A stretch of 64,000 nucleotides of DNA from Parabacteroides sp. FAFU027 (GTDB lineage: Bacteria > Bacteroidota > Bacteroidia > Bacteroidales > UBA7332), in the NCBI RefSeq assembly GCF_022808675.1, contig NZ_JAKZKV010000003.1, positions 62,001 to 126,000 of the forward strand. Reading direction: 5' to 3'. Of the stretch, positions 19,799 to 28,360 are shown in pieces (position 1 is the first letter of the stretch; each line of letters opens with the position of its first letter). The notes beneath the pieces are model-generated. The model saw only the letters and a list, made by a program, of their open reading frames with translations. It was not told the origin of the DNA and made no database searches. A program made the position numbers and the translations under genes.

Positions 19799-20008
19799 TA
19801 TATTAATCAGGTTTGGATATTGTCAAACCTATTTTAAATATACATTAATCCGGTTTCGATATTGCATAACCGATTTTTAAAATACATTAATCCGGTTTGG
19901 ATATTGATAAACCATTTATGGAGATATATTATTTAGGTTTGGAGATTGACAAACCAATTACGAAGATATATTAATCAATTATCGATATTCATTACTCAGG
20001 AATGAAAA
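19799..20008. repeat. 42-bp tandem array of near-palindromic units
   Basis: Five units start at 19799, 19841, 19883, 19925 and 19967, each exactly 42 bp with no insertions or deletions. Each begins TATATTA or TACATTA. The first four carry GGTTTG/C - 8 nt - CAAACC (or a variant), a short inverted repeat; the fifth has drifted. A degenerate continuation begins at 20009 (TACATC). No gene covers it. It lies within a 900-bp gap between the DUF2892 gene and pta; apart from the terminator and the pta promoter I see nothing else in that gap. Confidence 0.85.
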
Positions 20009-20329
20009 TACATCTACCTTCAACATGAATCGTTAAAACATTTATGAAGTTTCATCTTTTAGCTTTTCAAAATTATGCAGGATTGAAGCCCTGATACTCA
20101 TTGATAAATTGGACACGTTTGCGCCTTTGAATTGTGTAAATCTTCTTGCATCTTTTATTTTCCTGAAATGAAATAATAAGCAATAATCTATATCACGATA
20201 AAAATAGTATCTATTTGTCATCAAATCAGCCCGAGTCCTGACACAATTCGTATCATCCTGTGTGCCAATTACCGAAAATAATCAAAATGTCACCATTTTA
20301 ACAATTCATCCGAATAAAAAATAGTCGAT

Positions 20330-20365
20330 TTTGCAATCTCAATATTGCAAAATTGTGTACTTTTG
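20330..20365 (+). promoter_or_regulatory. Probable pta promoter
   Basis: TACTTTTG at 20358-20365 is a perfect -7 element (TAnnTTTG). A TTTG at 20330-20333 is the nearest -33 candidate, but the 24-nt gap is longer than the usual 19-21. The start codon is 40 bp downstream. Confidence 0.6.
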
Positions 20366-20404
20366 CAACCACATTGAATTTTCCAACATAATAAATATAC
20401 CATC

Positions 20405-21421
20405 ATGAGCTTGATGCAAGAAATTGTAGCGCGTGCTAAGGCTGACAAGCAGCGCATTGTCCTTCCGGAAGGAACTGAAATCAGAACCCTGAAAGCTGCC
20501 AACCAAATCCTGGCGGACGGAGTAGCAGAAATTATTCTTATCGGTAATCCGGAGGAAGTAAACAAATTAGCTCAGGAGAATAATCTTTCCGATATTTCAA
20601 AAGCAACCATCGTTGACCCGATCGATAACGATAAAAAAGAGGTTTACACCAACCTGCTGTTCGATTTGCGCAAAAGCAAAGGCATGACCATCGAGCAGGC
20701 TCAGAAACTGGCTCAGGATCCGCTTTACCTGGCTTGCCTGATGATCAAAAACGGTGACGCCGACGGTGAAGTAGCCGGTGCTCAAAATACGACAGGTAAC
20801 GTACTTCGTCCTGCCTTCCAGATCGTAAAAACCCTTCCGGGTATCAGCGTGGTTTCAGGTGCATTCCTGATGTTTATGCCTGAAGACAAATGGGGAAACA
20901 ACGGAATCATGGTATTTGCTGACTGTGCCGTTCACCCGAATCCTACCGCTGAGGAATTGGCGCAAATCGCTGTTTCTACCGGACATACGACCCGTGCTAT
21001 TGCAGGTTTCGAACCTAAAATCGCGATGTTGAGCTTCTCTACCAAAGGAAGTGCGAAACATGAAATGGTGGACAAAGTGGTAAAAGCAACCCAACTGGCG
21101 AAAGAACTGGATCCGACATTGAAAATCGACGGTGAACTTCAGGCTGATGCAGCTATCATCGCATCAGTAGGTCAAAGCAAAGCTCCGGGCAGTGAAATCG
21201 CCGGCCAGGCTAATGTTTTGGTTTTCCCAACTCTTGAAGTTGGTAACATCGCGTACAAACTGGTACAACGTCTTGCAAACGCTGAAGCTGTAGGTCCTAT
21301 CCTTCAGGGTATCGCCGCTCCAATCAATGACTTGTCGAGAGGTTGCTCTCCGGAAGATGTGTACAGTCTGATCGCGATTACAGCTAACCAGGCTATCGGT
21401 ATCAAAAACAGCAAGAAATAA
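20405..21421 (+). CDS. pta: Phosphate acetyltransferase
   Basis: 338 residues, the length of the short single-domain class. It opens MSLMQEIVARAKADKQRIVL and carries family motifs including ANVLVFPTLEVGNIAYKLVQ, LQADAAIIASVG and GPILQGIAAPINDLSRGCS near the end. It interconverts acetyl-CoA and acetyl phosphate in the cytoplasm, supplying acetate kinase encoded two genes downstream. First gene of the plus-strand pta operon; the next gene is 60 bp away. Confidence 0.97.
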   Translation: MSLMQEIVARAKADKQRIVLPEGTEIRTLKAANQILADGVAEIILIGNPEEVNKLAQENNLSDISKATIVDPIDNDKKEVYTNLLFDLRKSKGMTIEQAQKLAQDPLYLACLMIKNGDADGEVAGAQNTTGNVLRPAFQIVKTLPGISVVSGAFLMFMPEDKWGNNGIMVFADCAVHPNPTAEELAQIAVSTGHTTRAIAGFEPKIAMLSFSTKGSAKHEMVDKVVKATQLAKELDPTLKIDGELQADAAIIASVGQSKAPGSEIAGQANVLVFPTLEVGNIAYKLVQRLANAEAVGPILQGIAAPINDLSRGCSPEDVYSLIAITANQAIGIKNSKK

Positions 21422-21481
21422 CTGGCCTCCATTGTAGGGGATAAAGTTTAATTACCCGTTTACCAATAAACTTAATAATAT

Positions 21482-22438
21482 ATGTCTGAAACTATTTATG
21501 ATCAAATAGAAAACTATGGTTTGAGTCAGAAAGACCGCAAAAAAACCATGTTTTCCAAAATCGGTGTGGTAGGCTGCGGTAGAGAAGGGCAAAACATCGT
21601 GGGAATTACTGCATCGGCAGGTCTTGACGTTGTGTTTGTAGAACTCTCCCAGGATAAAATCGATACTGCAATCAGCAGAATCGGCCGCAACCTCGACGAT
21701 AAAATCGAAAACTGGGGTCTTACTGCCGGTGAGAAAAAAGCCATCATGACCCGCATTAAAGGTACTGTGAATTACGAAGACCTCAGCGATTGTGACTTCG
21801 TAATCGAGTGTACCCGCCACGATACCAACACCGGTGAGCGCAACACCCGCTACCGTAAAGAGGTGTTCGAAAAACTGGAATCTGTATTGGCTCCGGATGC
21901 AATCATCGCGACCAATGCCTCAACGGTAATCGTTACCGAACTGGCGCAAGACCTGCAATACAAAGAGCGTTGCATCAGCCTTCACTTCCTGGTTACACAA
22001 CCGGAAGGCCGCATCCTCGAGATTGTAAAAGGTCTTTATACCTCAGATGAAGTGTATGAGAAAGTTTTGGTATTCACCAAAATGATCAAACACGAAATCA
22101 TCAGCGTACATGAAAGCGCCGGCCTCGTGAGTCTTCGACTTTTCGTGGTAATGCTCAACGAAGGTTGCCAGATGTTGATGGAAAACGTTGCTTCAATCGA
22201 AGATATCGACAAAATCCTGACCAAAGGTTGGGGATACCGCAAAGGTGTGTTCCGTATTGCCGACGAAATCGGTATTGAGAAAGTGGTTGCCCTGATGGAA
22301 AATATGTTCCGTGAATACGGTGACAAAAAATACAAACCGAACACCCTGTTGATGCGTCTTTACCGCGCTAAACAATTCGGACAGCATACCGGAAAAGGAT
22401 TTTACACTTACGATGAGAACGGTAAACTGATTAAGTAA
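21482..22438 (+). CDS. Divergent 3-hydroxyacyl-CoA dehydrogenase family protein
   Basis: 318 residues with the two-domain HAD layout: Rossmann domain (IGVVGCGREGQNIV near 27-40) and helical C-terminal domain (about 200-310, GKGFYTYDENGK at the end). The catalytic pair is kept: His168 in LHFLVTQPEG and Glu180 in LEIVKG. Several usual residues are changed: the nucleotide loop has RE where GxM is common, HFFNP has become HFLVT, and the IVNRL asparagine region reads LVSLRL. It is cytoplasmic and lies between pta and ackA with short gaps on both sides, so it is presumably co-expressed with acetate production. Whether it oxidises 3-hydroxybutyryl-CoA or something else is not clear. Confidence 0.85.
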   Translation: MSETIYDQIENYGLSQKDRKKTMFSKIGVVGCGREGQNIVGITASAGLDVVFVELSQDKIDTAISRIGRNLDDKIENWGLTAGEKKAIMTRIKGTVNYEDLSDCDFVIECTRHDTNTGERNTRYRKEVFEKLESVLAPDAIIATNASTVIVTELAQDLQYKERCISLHFLVTQPEGRILEIVKGLYTSDEVYEKVLVFTKMIKHEIISVHESAGLVSLRLFVVMLNEGCQMLMENVASIEDIDKILTKGWGYRKGVFRIADEIGIEKVVALMENMFREYGDKKYKPNTLLMRLYRAKQFGQHTGKGFYTYDENGKLIK

Positions 22439-22474
22439 TCCCCGTTTTTCTAAATTAACTAGCACAAAAAGAAA

Positions 22475-23680
22475 ATGAAGATATTAGTCTTGAATTGCGG
22501 AAGTTCTTCGGTGAAGTACAAACTCATCAACATGGAGAACAAAGATGTATTGGCTCAGGGCGGAATCGAGAAAATCGGACTGAAAGGTTCGTTTCTCAAA
22601 CTTACGCTCCCCAATGGCGATAAAGTAGTACTCGAAGGTGAAATCCTCGAGCACCAGGCTGCCATCGAATATATCCTTGGCGTATTGCTGAGTGAAAAAT
22701 ACGGTTGTATTAAATCGTTGGACGAAATCAATGCTGTAGGCCACCGCGTGGTACACGGCGGAGAGAAATTCAACTCCTCTGTATTGATTGATGACGAAGT
22801 GATTGCTAAAATGGAAGAGTGCATCGAGATGGCTCCCCTCCACAATCCACCAAACCTCAAAGGTATCTACGCGGTAAAAAGCCTGATGCCGAATGTTCCT
22901 CAGGTAGGTGTATTCGACACTGCTTTCCACCAGACTATGCCTGACTACGCATATTTCTACGGTATTCCGTATTCTCTGTACGAAAAATATTCTATCCGTC
23001 GTTACGGATTCCACGGAACCAGCCACCGTTACGTTTCAAAACGTGCCTGTGATGTTTTGGGAGTTCCTTATGAGTCTCAGAAAATCATCACCTGCCACAT
23101 TGGTAACGGTGCTTCATTAGCGGCTATCAAAGACGGTAAATCAGTTGATACAACTATGGGATTCACTCCGGTAGAAGGTTTGATGATGGGTACTCGTTCA
23201 GGTGATGTTGACGCGGGTGTAATTACCTTCCTGATGGAAAAAGAAAGCATTGGTGCACAAGGCATCAGCAACATGCTGAACAAACAAAGTGGTATGATGG
23301 GTATCTCCGGCATTTCTTCGGATATGCGCGAAGTTGCCTCTGCGGCTGACGAAGGTAACTACCGTGCTAAACTTGCCCTGGATATGTACGAATACCGCAT
23401 CAAAAAATACATCGGCTCATTTGCTGCTGCTTTGGGTGGTGCTGATATTATCATATTTACCGGTGGTGTAGGCGAGAATAAAGTTTCTTCCCGTCTCAAC
23501 GTTTGTAGCAACATGGAATACATGGGTATTAAAATGGATGCGGAAAAGAATGCAAAAGTTTACGGTGACGAGGCTGTGATTAGTGCTGACGATTCGAAGG
23601 TAAAAGTGATGGTTATCCCTACCGACGAAGAGTACATGATTGCATCCGACACACTGGAAATCCTGACAGCTAAAAACTAA
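22475..23680 (+). CDS. ackA: Acetate kinase
   Basis: 401 residues, normal length. Hallmarks are the N-terminal KILVLNCGSSSVKYKL, RYGFHGTSHRYVS, the adenosine-loop HIGNGASLAAIKDG and GFTPVEGLMMGTRSGDVD, and FTGGVGEN near the end. It makes ATP and acetate from acetyl phosphate, completing the Pta-Ack pathway. It follows the dehydrogenase gene by 36 bp. Confidence 0.98.
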   Translation: MKILVLNCGSSSVKYKLINMENKDVLAQGGIEKIGLKGSFLKLTLPNGDKVVLEGEILEHQAAIEYILGVLLSEKYGCIKSLDEINAVGHRVVHGGEKFNSSVLIDDEVIAKMEECIEMAPLHNPPNLKGIYAVKSLMPNVPQVGVFDTAFHQTMPDYAYFYGIPYSLYEKYSIRRYGFHGTSHRYVSKRACDVLGVPYESQKIITCHIGNGASLAAIKDGKSVDTTMGFTPVEGLMMGTRSGDVDAGVITFLMEKESIGAQGISNMLNKQSGMMGISGISSDMREVASAADEGNYRAKLALDMYEYRIKKYIGSFAAALGGADIIIFTGGVGENKVSSRLNVCSNMEYMGIKMDAEKNAKVYGDEAVISADDSKVKVMVIPTDEEYMIASDTLEILTAKN

Positions 23681-23710
23681 TCCTTTTTAACCACGATAAA
23701 TCAATAAACT

Positions 23711-24157
23711 ATGGTACTTGGTTCATTAAAAAACACCGAAGCGGCTGAAAAACTTCACCCGCTGTTTAAACAGGCGTTCGACTATATCAAAGCCAACGAT
23801 ATGGCTAAAGCTGAAGCCGGCAAAATCGAACTGGACGGTAAAAATCTTTTTATCTCTGTGCAGGAAATTACCGGTAAAACTAAGGAAGTGGCTAAAATGG
23901 AAACTCACAACAAATACATCGACATCCAGATCCCTGTGGTTGGTGTGGAAACTATGGGTTGGTTAGCTGGTGATAAATGTGTAAACTCTCCGGAGGGTTA
24001 CAACGAAACCAAAGATATCACCTTCTTTACTGACGCTCCGGCAACTTATGTAGATGTTCATCCGGGCGAATTCGTAATCTTCTTCCCTGAAGACGGTCAC
24101 GCTCCTGCTATCGGTAATGGCGCTATCAAAAAACTGGTAGTGAAAGTTCTGGTATAG
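23711..24157 (+). CDS. YhcH/YjgK/YiaL-family protein
   Basis: 148 residues matching the DUF386 cupin-like family, with METHNKYIDIQIPVVGVETMG in the centre and FFPEDGHAPAIG near the end, where the His and acidic residues form the metal site of characterised relatives. E. coli YhcH has been linked to sialic-acid anomer handling and YiaL to sugar acids. It lies 30 bp after ackA and before a strong terminator, so it is probably the last gene of the pta operon; its link to acetate metabolism is not obvious. Confidence 0.9.
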   Translation: MVLGSLKNTEAAEKLHPLFKQAFDYIKANDMAKAEAGKIELDGKNLFISVQEITGKTKEVAKMETHNKYIDIQIPVVGVETMGWLAGDKCVNSPEGYNETKDITFFTDAPATYVDVHPGEFVIFFPEDGHAPAIGNGAIKKLVVKVLV

Positions 24158-24180
24158 GATTTAGCTAAACGTTATATGTA

Positions 24181-24219
24181 AAAACGGCTCAGAGACTTTT
24201 GTTCTGAGCCGTTTTTTTT
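24181..24219 (+). terminator. Strong terminator of the pta-ackA operon
   Basis: AACGGCTCAGA pairs with TCTGAGCCGTT across a short loop, followed by eight T residues. It closes the plus-strand operon, 24 bp past the last stop codon. Confidence 0.92.
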
Positions 24220-24265
24220 GGGTGACAAGGAACGCACTTACCAACATATCGTTAGCTCATTTTAA

Positions 24266-24911
24266 TTATTCTCCTCCAATCCATAAATCGCCACGTTTGA
24301 AAAAATACAACTCGGTCACATCACCAATTGGTTCAGCCAATCTTACAGTCTTATGTGGCTTGGTTAATTGCTTCTCAAACCAACGCTTATGCTTCATAAT
24401 CAGACAATGAAGCATAAGCTTCAGAAGACCCGACATAGTCATTACCGTAGCACTCCTCGTCCCAACTGTATCCACAGTTTAATTTGCTAAACCGGTCTTT
24501 TATTCTGGCAGGAAGCGTTGACTTCCATATTTTATTCTTCTCCGGTTTATCAAAGAGAGTCTCATAATGAGCTATCCTTTCTCCAACCGCACATACGACC
24601 TGTGATTTTGAGAAACGAGGTTCATACAGCCAGATTTTCAAATAATAGGGTTTTCCTGATTTATCCAACTGTTCTTTCCAAGATTGATAAATATCCAATA
24701 ATCCTTCAAGAATTAGTTGTCTTGTTTTCCCTTTTGGGGCGGGAATTATGCTATTCAAAATTGAGAGATCACACCACGGATGAACAACCATTTTTGAATA
24801 AACATAATAGAATGATTCAAGCGACTCAACATTAAGGTTCAGATTTTCCAAACGCCAAAGCTCAATCTGTCGTTGTCGTCTATTATGCCCTCTAATTTTC
24901 TGTTTTCTCAT
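24266..24911 (-). pseudogene. Conserved hypothetical gene with a frameshift near its 3' end
   Basis: The frame from ATG 24911 (MRKQKIRGHNRRQRQIELWR) runs 174 codons with protein-like composition (YYLKIWLYEPRFSKSQVVCAV) and stops at 24387 after YASLSDYEA. In another frame the DNA then continues as KRWFEKQLTKPHKTVRLAEP and ends GDLWIGGE at 24266. Both parts read as one protein: a one-base insertion or two-base loss near 24405-24415 would explain it. I recall Bacteroidetes hypothetical proteins with this overall shape, but no function. It may be a true pseudogene, a sequencing error, or a shortened yet working protein of 174 residues. Confidence 0.6.
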
Positions 24912-25175
24912 TCGTTTAGAATTAAATGCCGGTTTAAATATACAGAAAGTTTGACCCGTTACACAAAAAGACTAGCATTAAATTTCAGGCTTACAAGAGA
25001 CTGCATACAATGGGTAGTCCCTTCTAAAATAGCACTTCCATCACCATTGTCAATCTCTTATCCTATTTCGGCAAATATTATACAGCTTAGCACAAGGCGT
25101 ACGCTAATTTTGTATTCGTCAAATTTTCCCCAAACAGAAGATTCAGAGCTAAATATAAATTGGCAATACAATATC

Positions 25176-28055
25176 ATGTTTAATCACTACCAAAAGAAAC
25201 TTTCTCTATTCACGGCAGCATTCACATTGGGAATGATGTCGTTCTTTCAACTGAATGCAGCGACAAAACAGGCTGCATCCCAAACGCAAATTCAATACCT
25301 TTCCGGCAAAGGATCCGATAGCATGGTGCAATGGGACTTCATGTGTACCGATGGTCGCAACAGCGGAAAATGGAGCAAAATCGGCGTGCCTTCCTGCTGG
25401 GAACAACAAGGATTCGGAACATACAACTATGGTGTTCTTTTCTATGGAAAAGCGACAGCCCCGGGTATTCCTACCGAGCAGGGGATGTACAAATATACTT
25501 TCAAAGTGCCTGAAGAGTGGCGCGGTCGTCGTGTTCGCATTGTCTTCGAAGCCTCAATGACCGATACTGAAGTTCGCGTGAATGGTAAAAAAGCAGGTGT
25601 ACACCAAGGTGCTTTCTATACTTTCCGATATGATGTAACTGACCGTCTTTTCTATGGCGGTAAAGACAACTTGCTCGAAGTAACTGTTAGCAAAGAATCT
25701 TCAAATCCGAGCGTAAATCTGGCCGAACGTCGTGCAGATTACTGGAATTTCGGTGGAATTTTCCGTCCGGTATATCTGGAAGCGTTACCGGTTCAGTTCA
25801 TTGACAGAACAGCGTTGAAAGCTGAAATGGACGGTACTTTCAGAGCTGAGGTTTATCTGGGTGATGGCGCTCCTAAGGGTGCTAAAATAGTAGCGCAGGT
25901 AACCGACATCAACGGCAAACCGGTTGGAAAATCGTTCGAAACTGAAGTGCGTGAAGGTGGTGACAAAGCAATCCTGAGTTCTCATTTTGATAATGTAAAA
26001 CTCTGGTCAGCTGAAGCTCCAAACCTTTATAAAGTAAATTACACCTTATATTCAGGAGACAATGCCGTACATACTGTAACTGAGAAATTCGGTTTCCGCA
26101 CATTCGAAATTCGCAAAGGAGACGGTCTTTACCTGAATGGACAGCGCATCATGGTACGTGGTGTTAACCGTCACAGTTTCCGTCCGGAATCGGGTCGCAC
26201 ACTCAATCGCACTGCCAATTACGATGATGTAAAGCTTATCAAAAGCATGAATATGAATACCGTTCGTCTTTCTCACTATCCGGCTGATCCGGCTTTCCTT
26301 GAAGCTTGTGATGAACTTGGACTTTATGTGATGAATGAGCTGGGCGGATGGCACGGTAAATACGATACCGGCATCGGTAAAGTATTGGTTGGTGAAATGG
26401 TTACCCGCGATGTGAATCACACGTCTGTCGTTTTCTGGTCAAATGGAAACGAAGGTGGATGGAATACCGAACTGGATGGCGAATTTGCCAAATGGGATCC
26501 GCAGAATCGTCCGGTTATTCACCCGCAAGGCAATCTAAACGGACTCGAAACCATGCACTATCGTTCATACGGTGAAACACAGGAATACCTTCGTGGTAAA
26601 GATGTTTTCATGCCGACTGAGTTCCTTCACGGATTGTACGATGGCGGCCACGGTGCCGGATTGTACGACTATTGGGAAATGATGCGCAAACATCCCCGCA
26701 GCGGTGGTGGTATCCTTTGGGTATTGGCTGATGAAGGCGTTGCCCGTGCTGACCAAAACGGTCGCATTGATAACTACGGTAACTATGCCGCTGATGGTAT
26801 TGTTGGTCCTCACCACGAAAAAGAAGGTAGTTACAATACTATTCGTCAGGTGTGGTCACCTGTACAAATCTTCCCGGATGTATTGCCAAATGATTTCAAA
26901 GGCGTGCTTCAGGTGGAAAACCGCTACGACTTCGATAATCTGAAAGATTGTCGTTTCAAATGGTCTTTGGCGAAATTCGCTTCACCAATGGATGCTAAAA
27001 GCAACAAGCAAATTGTGGATAAAGGCGAATTTGACGGACCGAATGTGGCTGCTCATGGTAAAGGCGAAATCAAGCTTGGATTGCCGGGGAACTGGCGCGA
27101 TGCCGATGTGTTGTATGTAACCGTGGTTGACCCGCAGGGCATGGAATTATTCACCTGGTCGTGGAGCTGGAAGCCAAAAGCAGATTATCTGGCTACGTCT
27201 CAGAAAAGCAAAGTTGAAGTAAAAGAGGAAAAAGATAAAATTACTGCAACCGTTGGTGCGACCGAACTTGTGTTTGACAAGAAAACCGGAGAACTTGCAG
27301 GTGTGAAACAAGCGGGTAAAACCATCTCCTTCGGAAACGGGCCCCGTTTCGTGGCTGCCCGTCGCGGAGATCGTTCATTAGACGGTTATGTAGATATAAA
27401 TTTAGAGAATACTAAAGCTGTTGACCGTATTTACAACGAAATAAAATACCCGAGTACCCTGACCAGCTTCACCTCAAAAATGGAAGGTGAAAATCTGGTG
27501 ATGGAAGCCAAATATTTCGGAGCGATGAATACTGTAAAATGGACATTGTCTCCTGATGGGAAACTTCGCCTTGATTACCAGTACGGATACGATGGCGTTG
27601 TTGAACTGATGGGTGTGAAGTTTGATTATCCGGAAGAAAATATGCAGGCGATCCGCTGGTTGGGTAAAGGACCTTATCGTGTATGGCAAAACCGTCTGCA
27701 CGGTACTACGCTGGATGTGTATGACAATACCTACAACGACCCGATTCCAGGAGAAAGCTTTATCTATCCGGAGTTTAAAGGATACTTCAACGACTGGCGT
27801 TGGGCTAATTTTACCACTAAAGAAGGTCACATCATTATGGCGAATGAAAAACCGGGCAGTTATCTTGGTGTTTATACCCCGCGTGATGGCCGTGATGCAT
27901 TGCTTTACACTTTGCCGCAAACAGGACTGGCTGTGTTCGATGTAATTCCAGCTGTTCGTAACAAGGTAAATGCGACCGATCTTGTAGGTCCTTCTTCTCA
28001 GGCAAAACAGGTGAGTGGCCCGCAAAACGGAACGATTTTCTTTAGATTTCAATAA
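25176..28055 (+). CDS. GH2 family beta-galactosidase/beta-glycuronidase-like enzyme
   Basis: The frame is open from 24873, but the ATG at 25176 (MFNHYQKKLSLFTAAFTLGM) opens a signal peptide, so I start there: 959 residues. Order: jelly-roll sugar-binding domain (about 35-210, with VPSCWEQQGFGTYNYG), Ig-like domain, TIM barrel (about 310-600) and C-terminal beta domains. The acid/base is Glu426 in WSNGNEGG and the nucleophile Glu482 in MPTEFLHG. NMNTVRLSHYPADPAF is the GH2 barrel signature. It is the first gene of a plus-strand set with GH106, suggesting removal of beta-galactosyl or beta-uronosyl groups from pectin side chains. TAATTTTG at 25105-25112 may be its -7 element. Confidence 0.93.
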   Translation: MFNHYQKKLSLFTAAFTLGMMSFFQLNAATKQAASQTQIQYLSGKGSDSMVQWDFMCTDGRNSGKWSKIGVPSCWEQQGFGTYNYGVLFYGKATAPGIPTEQGMYKYTFKVPEEWRGRRVRIVFEASMTDTEVRVNGKKAGVHQGAFYTFRYDVTDRLFYGGKDNLLEVTVSKESSNPSVNLAERRADYWNFGGIFRPVYLEALPVQFIDRTALKAEMDGTFRAEVYLGDGAPKGAKIVAQVTDINGKPVGKSFETEVREGGDKAILSSHFDNVKLWSAEAPNLYKVNYTLYSGDNAVHTVTEKFGFRTFEIRKGDGLYLNGQRIMVRGVNRHSFRPESGRTLNRTANYDDVKLIKSMNMNTVRLSHYPADPAFLEACDELGLYVMNELGGWHGKYDTGIGKVLVGEMVTRDVNHTSVVFWSNGNEGGWNTELDGEFAKWDPQNRPVIHPQGNLNGLETMHYRSYGETQEYLRGKDVFMPTEFLHGLYDGGHGAGLYDYWEMMRKHPRSGGGILWVLADEGVARADQNGRIDNYGNYAADGIVGPHHEKEGSYNTIRQVWSPVQIFPDVLPNDFKGVLQVENRYDFDNLKDCRFKWSLAKFASPMDAKSNKQIVDKGEFDGPNVAAHGKGEIKLGLPGNWRDADVLYVTVVDPQGMELFTWSWSWKPKADYLATSQKSKVEVKEEKDKITATVGATELVFDKKTGELAGVKQAGKTISFGNGPRFVAARRGDRSLDGYVDINLENTKAVDRIYNEIKYPSTLTSFTSKMEGENLVMEAKYFGAMNTVKWTLSPDGKLRLDYQYGYDGVVELMGVKFDYPEENMQAIRWLGKGPYRVWQNRLHGTTLDVYDNTYNDPIPGESFIYPEFKGYFNDWRWANFTTKEGHIIMANEKPGSYLGVYTPRDGRDALLYTLPQTGLAVFDVIPAVRNKVNATDLVGPSSQAKQVSGPQNGTIFFRFQ

Positions 28056-28360
28056 GTATAAGACCCCACCCCGGCCCTCCCCGAAGGGAAGGGGGAAAGA
28101 CGCAAAGCGACGAAAATAGCTATCCGATTTTTCTAAAACTGTAAACTTTGGAAAAACTGGACAGTCTCCAAGATATAAAAACGAATTGTTTTTTTGTGTG
28201 TTAGTAGATAAATAATGGTGAGTTAAATGTGCAAGGGTACAATCGATGTGATATCGTTTGTGCTTTTGCCATTTATGTTTTTAGACAAATTGAATAATCA
28301 AATACGTATTTCGTAGAGACGCGGCCTGCCACGTCTCTTACAGTACGAAAAATATCTATC
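28056..28360. other. 305-bp gap between GH2 and GH106 with short palindromes
   Basis: It contains a C/G-rich palindrome-like stretch just after the GH2 stop (about 28060-28095, CCCTCCCCGAAGGGAAGGGG) and GTAGAGACG - 10 nt - CGTCTCTTAC (28313-28341) just before GH106. Both look like dispersed Bacteroidetes intergenic repeats. No gene or clear promoter was found. Confidence 0.6.

Noticed and set aside
19799-20008. 42-bp array considered as a CRISPR
   Set aside because: There are no unique spacers between identical repeats, units are contiguous and diverged, and no cas gene is present.
20042-20224. 60-codon minus-strand open frame before pta
   Set aside because: No recognisable motif, no promoter, and it lies at the decayed end of the 42-bp array.
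24873-25175. N-terminal extension of the GH2 protein by 101 residues
   Set aside because: The extension has no homology-like features, overlaps the opposite gene, and the internal ATG at 25176 leads into a signal peptide.
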